From the NCBI GenBank assembly GCA_003519585.1, contig DOWL01000066.1, positions 8,335 to 14,046 of the forward strand: DNA of 5,712 nt. Reading direction: 5' to 3'. Source of the DNA: Nocardioides sp. (lineage in GTDB: Bacteria; Actinomycetota; Actinomycetes; Propionibacteriales; Nocardioidaceae). Position 1 is the stretch's first letter, and every line of letters begins with the position of its first letter. Made by a program: the position numbers and the translations under genes. This document shows positions 1 through 4,909 of this stretch, one piece after another. The notes beneath the pieces were generated by a model. That model searched no databases. It saw nothing but the letters and a program-made list of their open reading frames with translations, and had not been told where the DNA came from.

Positions 1-734
1 CGCTCGTGGTTGAGCTGGTTGGTGATCAGCGGCCACCCCCCGTTGAGGTCGCCGACCAGGTTGGACACGGGGACGCGCACGTCCTCGTAGTACGTCGCGC
101 TCGTCGACACCCCGGCGACCGTGTGCACCGGGGTGTAGGAGAAGCCCGCCGCGTCCGTCGGCACCAGGATCATCGAGAGCCCCTTGTGCCGGGGCATGTC
201 GGGATCGGTGCGGCAGGCGAGCCAGATCCAGTCGGCGTACTGGATGAGCGAGGTCCACATCTTCTGCCCGTTGATCAGCCACTCGTCGCCCTCGCGGACC
301 GCCTTGGTCGTGAGCGAGGCTAGGTCGGTGCCGGAGCCCGGCTCGGAGTAGCCGATCGCGAAGTGCAGGTCGCCCGCGAGGATCCGGGGGAGGAAGTACG
401 CCTTCTGCTCGTCGGTGCCGTAGCGCATGATCGTCGGCCCGACGGTGTTGAGGGTGAGGTAGGGGACCGGTACGCCGAAGTCGGCCGCCACGTCCGTGAA
501 GATCAGCTGGTCGACCATGGAGCGGTCCTGACCGCCGTACTCGCGGGGCCAGCCGATGCCGAGCCACCCGTCGGTGCCGAGTTGCTTGATCACGCTCTTG
601 TAGGCGCCTGCCTCCCCGAACTCGCCCGTTGCGGCCCCGAGCGCTGCTTTCACCTCGGGCGTCACAAGCTCGGAGAAGTAGCCTCGCAGCTCCTCCTGGA
701 GGGCGACCTGCTCGGGATCGAGGGCGATGCGCAC
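1..734 (-). CDS. fadE26: Acyl-CoA dehydrogenase, FadE26/ChsE4-type (sterol side-chain beta-oxidation), partial
   Basis: The N-terminal 244 codons are visible; the gene runs off the left edge. Seen: an acyl-CoA dehydrogenase fold with GWPREYGG (residues 61-68), the flavin/substrate segment GYSEPGSGTD (128-137), NGQKMWTS (155-162) and TSATYYEDVRVPV (211-223). It ends in the helix containing LNHER. Glu244, the last complete codon, lies where isovaleryl- and long-chain-type dehydrogenases carry the catalytic base. Known: mycobacterial FadE26 pairs with FadE27 as an alpha2beta2 enzyme (ChsE4-ChsE5) that introduces the alpha,beta double bond into 3-oxo-cholest-4-en-26-oyl-CoA. The pattern recalls FadE26 more than FadE29, its relative in the igr operon, but this is from memory without alignment. 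The GTG start at 734 gives an N-terminus (MRI...) like FadE26 and sits 6 bases after a -10-like hexamer, so it is probably leaderless. Inferred: the partner subunit gene lies beyond the left edge. Confidence 0.85.
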   Translation of the reverse strand, partial: MRIALDPEQVALQEELRGYFSELVTPEVKAALGAATGEFGEAGAYKSVIKQLGTDGWLGIGWPREYGGQDRSMVDQLIFTDVAADFGVPVPYLTLNTVGPTIMRYGTDEQKAYFLPRILAGDLHFAIGYSEPGSGTDLASLTTKAVREGDEWLINGQKMWTSLIQYADWIWLACRTDPDMPRHKGLSMILVPTDAAGFSYTPVHTVAGVSTSATYYEDVRVPVSNLVGDLNGGWPLITNQLNHE

Positions 735-740
735 GGCGCA

Positions 741-746
741 AAACTA
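741..746 (-). promoter_or_regulatory. Probable -10 element of the fadE26-type gene (leaderless)
   Basis: On the minus strand the hexamer TAGTTT (746 down to 741) fits the actinobacterial TAnnnT -10 pattern. Exactly 6 bases (TGCGCC) separate it from the GTG start at 734, so transcription would begin at or next to the start codon. No Shine-Dalgarno sequence is possible in that space. The -35 position (about 764-769) reads TAGAAC, a poor match to consensus, and falls inside the KstR operator, which would explain repression. Inferred from sequence only. Confidence 0.5.
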
Positions 747-754
747 TCCTGAAA

Positions 755-770
755 CTGGAACGTGTTCTAG
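755..770. promoter_or_regulatory. KstR operator in the divergent fadE26-kshA promoter
   Basis: The 16-base imperfect palindrome CTGGAACGTGTTCTAG has half-sites CTGGAAC and GTTCTAG around a GT centre, with six of seven positions pairing. Its core (756-769) matches the KstR pattern TnnAACnnGTTnnA at every fixed position. KstR is the TetR-family repressor of cholesterol catabolism in mycobacteria and rhodococci, released by steroid CoA thioesters. The site overlaps the presumed kshA -10 by 3 bases and covers the presumed -35 of the fadE gene, so one bound repressor could silence both directions. The flanking genes are exactly those expected in a KstR regulon. Confidence 0.9.
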
Positions 771-773
771 TCT
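768..773 (+). promoter_or_regulatory. Probable -10 element of kshA (leaderless)
   Basis: TAGTCT fits the TAnnnT -10 pattern and ends 6 bases (GGGCCC) before the kshA ATG at 780, predicting a transcript that begins at the start codon. No purine-rich ribosome binding site precedes that ATG, which agrees with a leaderless message. No convincing -35 is seen around 744-750. Its first three bases belong to the KstR operator. Confidence 0.5.
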
Positions 774-779
774 GGGCCC

Positions 780-1904
780 ATGGAGACGACCACCCGGATG
801 CTCGACCACGGGACTCCGCCGGAACGGTTCGCTCGCGGCTGGCACTGCCTCGGGTTGGCCGACACGTTTCGCGACGGCAAGCCGCACCGCATCGAGGCGT
901 TCGGCGGTCAGCTGGTGGTCTGGGCGGACTCCCAGGGCGAGCTGCACGTGCTGGACGGCTACTGCCGGCACATGGGCGGCGATCTGACCCAAGGCTCGGT
1001 CAAGGGCGACCAGGTGGCCTGCCCGTTCCACGACTGGCGCTGGGGTGGCGACGGCCGCTGCAAGCAGATCCCCTACGCGCGGCGCGTGCCGCTGCGAGCG
1101 CGCACGGTCACCTACCCGACCGTCATCCGCAACGACCAGCTGCTGATCTGGCACGACACCGAGGGCTCCGAGCCCGACCTCGACATCCTGCCGCCGGTGC
1201 TGCCCGGCATCGCCGAGGGTGAGTACACCCCCTGGTCGTGGGAGGTCGTGCCGATCACCGACTCCCACTGCCGTGAGCTGATCGACAACGTCGTCGACAT
1301 GGCGCACTTCTACTACGTGCACTTCTCGTTCCCGACCAGCTTCCGCAACGTCTTCGAGGGCACCCAGGCCACGCAGTTCATGGAGTCGAAGGGCCGGCCC
1401 GACAAGGCCGGCGGCTACGGCAGCCCCGACCTGTTCCTCAAGTCCGAGGCGACGTACTTCGGACCGGCGTACATGATCAACTGGCTCGACGTCGACTACA
1501 AGGGCTTCGAGACCGAGGTCATCCTGATCAACTGCCACATCCCGACCGGGCCCGACTCGTTCACCCTGCAATACGGCATCACGGTCAAGAAGCCCGAGGG
1601 ACTCGACGACGCGACCGCGGCGTACATCGCCGACAAGTACGCCACGATGTTCGGTGAGGGGTTCCTCCAGGACGTGCACATCTGGAAGAACAAGGTGCCC
1701 GTCCAGAACCCGCTGCTCTGCGAGGAGGACGGCCCGGTCTACCAACTGCGCCGGTGGTACGAGCAGTTCTACGTCGACCGCGCCGACATCGCGTCGGAGA
1801 TGGTCGACCGGTTCGAGTTCGAGGTCGACACCACCAAGGCCAACGAGTACTGGCAGGAGGAGGTCGCGGAGAACCTGCGCCTCAAGGCGGAGCAGGAGGC
1901 CTGA
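780..1904 (+). CDS. kshA: 3-ketosteroid 9alpha-hydroxylase, oxygenase subunit KshA
   Basis: 374 residues, the usual length for KshA. It is the terminal Rieske non-haem-iron oxygenase that hydroxylates C9 of 3-ketosteroids such as androst-4-ene-3,17-dione or their CoA-thioester relatives. With a 1,2-dehydrogenated ring A, this causes ring B to open. Seen: the Rieske [2Fe-2S] ligands C62-x-H64 and C81-x2-H84 in CRHMGGDL...ACPFHDW. The mononuclear iron site follows as NVVDMAHFYYVH, with D173 bridging between centres and H176 and H181 as ligands; D298 in FLQDVHIWKNK is the likely third ligand. The segment FPTSFRNVFEGT is typical of KshA rather than other Rieske oxygenases. The protein is cytosolic and takes electrons from KshB, encoded two genes downstream. 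The ATG at 780 is fixed by the promoter position and by the conserved start of the Rieske domain. Which steroid is preferred cannot be read from the sequence. Confidence 0.96.
   Translation: METTTRMLDHGTPPERFARGWHCLGLADTFRDGKPHRIEAFGGQLVVWADSQGELHVLDGYCRHMGGDLTQGSVKGDQVACPFHDWRWGGDGRCKQIPYARRVPLRARTVTYPTVIRNDQLLIWHDTEGSEPDLDILPPVLPGIAEGEYTPWSWEVVPITDSHCRELIDNVVDMAHFYYVHFSFPTSFRNVFEGTQATQFMESKGRPDKAGGYGSPDLFLKSEATYFGPAYMINWLDVDYKGFETEVILINCHIPTGPDSFTLQYGITVKKPEGLDDATAAYIADKYATMFGEGFLQDVHIWKNKVPVQNPLLCEEDGPVYQLRRWYEQFYVDRADIASEMVDRFEFEVDTTKANEYWQEEVAENLRLKAEQEA
1894..1899 (+). promoter_or_regulatory. Ribosome binding site inside the kshA 3' end, for the small downstream gene
   Basis: AGGAGG ends 4 bases before the ATG at 1904. 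It lies within the last codons of kshA, and the kshA stop TGA (1902-1904) shares its A with the new ATG. This perfect Shine-Dalgarno sequence plus the TGATG junction indicates translational coupling and supports the reality of the small gene. Confidence 0.75.
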
Positions 1905-2197
1905 TGCCGTCCTTCGTCCCGACCAGCGCCGACACGCTGGAGGACCAGCGGCTCTACACCTCGGCCCGGCTGGTCGAGGTCGCCTGCCAGGACTGCCTGG
2001 CCCGGGTCGGGGTGAAGAAGAACAGCGAGCACCACACCTCGATCCAGTGGACCGCTGCCGCGCGTGCCGCCTGCCCCGAACTGACCCGTCGGTCCACGGG
2101 TCGAGAGTCGCATCCGGCCTGTCCGAGACTCGCCGCTAGCATCGACGCGGCCGCGCGGGAGGGCGTGGTGCCGGTCGGCGCGGAGGACGGCTACTGA
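1904..2197 (+). CDS. Small Cys/His-containing protein of unknown function between kshA and kshB
   Basis: 97 residues; I do not recognise a named family. Seen: a soluble protein with no signal peptide or membrane segment. It has C28-x2-C31, the basic/polar stretch VGVKKNSEHHTSIQW (35-49) with H43-H44, then C57, H70 and C73. Four cysteines and several histidines would suit a zinc or iron-sulfur site, but no known metal-binding signature matches exactly. Third positions are mostly G/C as in the neighbours, with a dip around residues 61-78 that looks like a less constrained linker. The gene starts in a TGATG overlap with kshA behind AGGAGG and ends 12 bases before kshB, so it is almost certainly a real operon member. 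Inferred: an accessory to the hydroxylase (assembly, stability or regulation), since KshA and KshB suffice for catalysis in characterised systems. A possible relative is the small gene next to mycobacterial kshA (Rv3527), not verified. Confidence 0.85.
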   Translation: MPSFVPTSADTLEDQRLYTSARLVEVACQDCLARVGVKKNSEHHTSIQWTAAARAACPELTRRSTGRESHPACPRLAASIDAAAREGVVPVGAEDGY

Positions 2198-2201
2198 GGT
2201 G
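2197..2201 (+). promoter_or_regulatory. Ribosome binding site deciding the kshB start
   Basis: AGGTG ends 8 bases before the GTG at 2210, good spacing for a start there. The alternative GTG at 2201 overlaps this site and has only GGAGG at 2182-2186, about 14 bases away, which is too far to be ideal. The choice changes the protein by three residues. Confidence 0.45.
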
Positions 2202-2209
2202 TGCTCGGA

Positions 2210-3307
2210 GTGACTGAGACGTCGTACGACCTCCGGGTGGTGGGGGTCGTCGAGGAGACCGCCGACGCGCACTCGGTGTCGTTCGCGGTGCCCGAGGGCG
2301 CCGAGGCCGAGTTCGACTACCGGCCCGGCCAGTTCCTGACCCTGGCGGTGCCGAGCGACCAGACCGGGGTGGCGGCCCGCTGCTATTCGCTCTCGTCGTC
2401 CCCGCACGACGGCGGGCCGCTGACGGTCACCGTGAAGCGCACCGTCGACGGCTACGCCTCCAACTGGATCTGCGACAACCTGCGCGCGGGCTCCACGATC
2501 CGGGTGCTGCCGCCGGCCGGGATCTTCACCCCGGCGAGCCTCGACTCCGACCTGCTGCTGTTCGCGGGCGGCAGTGGCATCACCCCGGTCATGTCGATCA
2601 CCCGTACGGCGCTCGCCCAGGGCAGTGGCCGGATCGTGCTGTTCTACGCCAACCGCGACGAGCGGTCGGTGATCTTCGGCTCCGAACTGTCCGCGCTGGC
2701 CGCCGCATGCCCGCACCGGCTCGTGGTCGTGCACTGGCTGGAGTCGGTCCAGGGGCTCCCCACCCAGGAGCAGCTGAAGACCTTCATCGAGCCGTTCACC
2801 TCCTACGACGCCTTCGTCTGCGGTCCGGCGCCGTTCATGAAGCTGGCCATCGCAGCCCTGCGCGAACTCGACTTCCCGCGGGAGCGGCGGCACCAGGAGA
2901 AGTTCGTCTCGCTGGGCGGCAACCCGTTCGGCGACCTCGAGGAGCAGGCCGAGGCCGAGCACGAGCTCGAGGACGCCGACTCCGACGCGGCGTTCGAGGA
3001 CGAGGCATCCCCGAGCGAAGTGCCGCAGGGTCCGGTCCGGCTCGAGGTCGAACTGGACGGGCAGACCTACGCCTACGACGACTGGGCCCCGACCACCAAG
3101 CTCCTCGAGCACCTGGAGTCGAAGGGCGTGAAGGCGCCGTACTCCTGTCGCGAGGGGGAGTGCTCGGCCTGCGCGGTGCGGCTCCTCGAGGGCGAGGTCA
3201 AGATGCTCAACAACGACGTGCTCGACGAGGACGACCTCGCCGAAGGCATCCGGCTGGCCTGCCAGTCGCTGCCGGTCACCGACGTGGTCCGCGCGACGTA
3301 CCACTGA
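2210..3307 (+). CDS. kshB: 3-ketosteroid 9alpha-hydroxylase, reductase subunit KshB
   Basis: 365 residues from the GTG at 2210 (368 if the GTG at 2201 is used). It is a class IA-type oxygenase reductase: FAD domain, NAD(H) domain, then a plant-type [2Fe-2S] ferredoxin domain, passing electrons from NADH to KshA in the cytosol. Seen, numbered from 2210: the flavin-binding R57-C-Y59-S60; the nicotinamide motif GGSGITP (120-126); CGP at 204-206; cluster ligands C313-x4-C318-x2-C321-x29-C351 in YSCREGECSACAV...LACQS. The segment TVKRTVDGYASNWICD and the motif HWLESVQGLP are KshB hallmarks as I recall them. An unusually long acidic linker (242-270) joins the NAD and ferredoxin domains. It is the last gene of the kshA operon, sharing its KstR-controlled promoter. 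Related paa- or hmp-type reductases are less likely given kshA beside it. Confidence 0.95.
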   Translation: MTETSYDLRVVGVVEETADAHSVSFAVPEGAEAEFDYRPGQFLTLAVPSDQTGVAARCYSLSSSPHDGGPLTVTVKRTVDGYASNWICDNLRAGSTIRVLPPAGIFTPASLDSDLLLFAGGSGITPVMSITRTALAQGSGRIVLFYANRDERSVIFGSELSALAAACPHRLVVVHWLESVQGLPTQEQLKTFIEPFTSYDAFVCGPAPFMKLAIAALRELDFPRERRHQEKFVSLGGNPFGDLEEQAEAEHELEDADSDAAFEDEASPSEVPQGPVRLEVELDGQTYAYDDWAPTTKLLEHLESKGVKAPYSCREGECSACAVRLLEGEVKMLNNDVLDEDDLAEGIRLACQSLPVTDVVRATYH

Positions 3308-3326
3308 CGGGACAAACTCATCCGCG

Positions 3327-3349
3327 GCCGAGGACGCCCGTCACTCGGC
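3327..3349 (+). terminator. GC hairpin after kshB, possible operon terminator
   Basis: GCCGAGGAC (3327-3335) pairs with GTC plus CTCGGC (3340-3349) around a GCCC loop: 9 base pairs with a single bulged A at 3343. It begins 20 bases after the kshB stop. There is only a weak T-containing tail (ACTTTGTCT from 3356), so if it terminates it is of the U-poor type proposed for actinobacteria. It could instead be a processing or stability hairpin. Confidence 0.4.
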
Positions 3350-3381
3350 ATCGGGACTTTGTCTACGCCAGGCTGTGCGTC

Positions 3382-3999
3382 ATGAAGCGACTGACCCCGA
3401 TTCTCGCGCTGGCCGTGCTGGCGCCCATGGCCGTCCTGTCCGCCCCCGCGCAGGCCTCTCCTGCGCGCGCCGACGTGACCAGCCCCGCGACGTTCACCGA
3501 CGCCTCCGGCGACGTGGCGAACGCCAAGCTGGACATCCAGAAGGTCACGGTCAAGAACACCGCGAAGAAGCTCGTCATCCGGGTCGCCTTCCCCGGCAAC
3601 CCACGGGTCTTCGACTTCCCGACCGGCAACGTGTCGATCTTCATCGACACCGACGCCTCCCGGAAGGGCGCGGAATACGGCCACTTCATGGAGTTCTGGT
3701 CGGATTACCGCTTCGCCAAGGTGTCGAAGTGGCGTGAGCAGCCGACGCCGGCCTGGGGCCACTCGCCGGAGGGCCGCTGCGTGGATGACGCCGGGCTGAT
3801 CCACGACAAGGGCCACCACATGAAATGGTTCCAATACATCGTGAAGAAGCGCCCCGGCTGCTTCGAGGCCGGCGCCGTACGGATCGCCGTCTCTACGATG
3901 AACACCGGCGACCTCGACCCGTACGTCGAATACAGCAGGCCGTTCCTCGACCACCTCGGCCGCAAGCACCAGTGGACCGATTGGGTCAGCCAGGGTTGA
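3382..3999 (+). CDS. Small secreted protein of unknown function
   Basis: 205 residues; no family recognised with confidence. Seen: a Sec signal peptide with basic MKR, a hydrophobic core (about residues 6-20) and likely signal-peptidase cleavage after AQA at 25 (or ARA at 30), with no lipobox cysteine. The mature part of about 180 residues alternates short hydrophobic strands with polar turns (LDIQKVTVKNTAKKLVIRVAF, 50-70; VSIFIDTDAS, 84-93), which suggests a beta-sandwich of the CBM9/DOMON-like kind. The only two cysteines, C133 and C160, could form a disulfide outside the cell. Aromatic and histidine residues cluster at 99-126 and 142-152. The ATG at 3382 is chosen because the signal peptide begins there; the frame stays open upstream through kshB but is only a shadow there. 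The ribosome binding site is weak (CAGG about 10 bases upstream) and no clear promoter is seen in the 74-base gap. Confidence 0.8.
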   Translation: MKRLTPILALAVLAPMAVLSAPAQASPARADVTSPATFTDASGDVANAKLDIQKVTVKNTAKKLVIRVAFPGNPRVFDFPTGNVSIFIDTDASRKGAEYGHFMEFWSDYRFAKVSKWREQPTPAWGHSPEGRCVDDAGLIHDKGHHMKWFQYIVKKRPGCFEAGAVRIAVSTMNTGDLDPYVEYSRPFLDHLGRKHQWTDWVSQG

Positions 4000-4909
4000 G
4001 CACCCGCTCCGGCGGGCGCCACCGGTCCCACCAGGCTCCGATCAGCAGCGCGAGGGTTGCGGCGACGCCGCCCATGATGGCGTCGATGAGGTAGTGCTCA
4101 CCTGAGTAGACGAGCGAGAACGCCATTGCCACCGGGTAGAGGAGCAGCAGGAAGCGCCACGGGGTGCGGAGCCGCTGGATCGCGTAGAAGGTGATCAGGA
4201 AGGTGAAGCCGCAGTGCAGCGAAGGCATCGCTGCGGTCTTGTTGGGGAGCCCGCCGAAGATGATCGTGGTGCGCTCGATGCCGAGGTGGGCGAAGGCCCG
4301 GCTCGACATCCGCGCGATCGGCGGGATCAGCCCGTGCTCGGCCGCCATCCAGGGCGGGGCCATCGGGAAGACGATGTAGCCGAGCAGGGCGAGATAGCTG
4401 AGCGTGACGTAGCGCCGGATCCACCGCAGCCACTCGCCGCGGTCGCGCAGCCAGAGGATCCCGGCGATGCCGAGGCCGGCCAGGAAGTGGGAGGCGTACG
4501 TCGCGCTGGTGAGGTAGTCGTACCACCGCAGCTGGTCGAACCCCACGCAGTGGTCGGCGCACAGGTGGCGCTGCAAGCTGACCGTCGGCACGACGTCGCC
4601 ACCCCACAGGCGGGCCAGCCATTCGTCGGCCCTGATCGGCCAGACCTCATGGGGCGTGAAGCCGATGTCGTCGGTGATCCCGCGAAGCAGTCCGTACACG
4701 GCGAGGGCCAACAGCCAGGGCCACCAGTCCTTCGGGAACTGCCATGACCAGTCGAGCCGCCAGCAGATCGCGAGCAGCCACAGCCAGAGCGCGACCCCGA
4801 TGGGGTCGTTGGGGATGCCGATCAGCCAGCACCAGAGCAGCAGCGCGACGGCGTACGCCGTCACCGCCAGGGCGCGTCGGCTCACGCGCTCGGTCATCAG
4901 GTCGCTCAC
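3986..4909 (-). CDS. PAP2-superfamily membrane phosphatase/phosphotransferase (PAP2_3, inositolphosphotransferase-like)
   Basis: 307 residues with about seven to eight hydrophobic segments (approximately 13-32, 36-50, 63-77, 140-154, 168-183, 234-245, 252-268, 274-293). Seen: the PAP2 active-site motifs NKTAAMPSLH (223-232), with P229-S-L-H232, and SGEHYLID (269-276), with H272 as the likely nucleophile and D276 supporting it. The first PAP2 motif, KxxxxxxRP, is not seen, as is usual for the PAP2_3 branch related to inositol-phosphoceramide/AUR1-type phosphotransferases. Predicted role: dephosphorylation of, or phosphoryl-headgroup transfer on, a lipid at the outer membrane face; the substrate is unknown. 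The GTG at 4909 is chosen because it overlaps the stop of the upstream glycosyltransferase gene (GTGA), implying coupled translation; ATG at 4897 is an alternative. The frame is open to 5119, but there it only shadows the upstream gene. Its 3' end overlaps the convergent secreted-protein gene by 14 bases. Confidence 0.88.
   Translation of the reverse strand: MSDLMTERVSRRALAVTAYAVALLLWCWLIGIPNDPIGVALWLWLLAICWRLDWSWQFPKDWWPWLLALAVYGLLRGITDDIGFTPHEVWPIRADEWLARLWGGDVVPTVSLQRHLCADHCVGFDQLRWYDYLTSATYASHFLAGLGIAGILWLRDRGEWLRWIRRYVTLSYLALLGYIVFPMAPPWMAAEHGLIPPIARMSSRAFAHLGIERTTIIFGGLPNKTAAMPSLHCGFTFLITFYAIQRLRTPWRFLLLLYPVAMAFSLVYSGEHYLIDAIMGGVAATLALLIGAWWDRWRPPERVLNPG
4000..4019 (+). terminator. Hairpin with UNCG-type tetraloop after the secreted-protein gene
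   Basis: Directly after the TGA at 3997-3999, CCCGC (4003-4007) pairs with GCGGG (4012-4016) around a TCCG loop. Two more pairs lie outside (4000-4019 and 4001-4018), past one A/C mismatch. C(UCCG)G is a UNCG tetraloop, a very stable RNA class. No T-tract follows. It lies within the 3' coding end of the opposite PAP2 gene, so its position could be constrained by that protein and the terminator role is a guess. Confidence 0.25.

Noticed and set aside
6..752. Plus-strand open frames opposite the acyl-CoA dehydrogenase
   Set aside because: The minus-strand frame holds all acyl-CoA dehydrogenase motifs; the plus-strand products are compositionally biased shadows.
755..770. Possible KstR2 site rather than KstR
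   Set aside because: KstR2, which controls the late ring C/D genes, recognises a different palindrome with AAGCAAG-like arms. That is absent here, whereas the AAC/GTT core of KstR is present.
744..1745. A 333-codon open frame on the minus strand opposite kshA
   Set aside because: It is a mirror of kshA codons in a GC-rich genome. It would also cross the operator region, and its protein shows no domain.
1769..3304. A 511-codon open frame on the minus strand opposite kshB and the small gene
   Set aside because: It is antisense to kshB, whose catalytic motifs are intact. The translation is Arg/Val/Gly/His-rich low-complexity typical of high-GC shadows, with no recognisable domain or ribosome binding site.
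2707..3381. Upstream extension of the secreted-protein frame through kshB
   Set aside because: The extension overlaps kshB in another frame and is Arg/Gly/Ala-rich. The signal peptide begins precisely at the ATG at 3382, which would be meaningless inside a longer protein.
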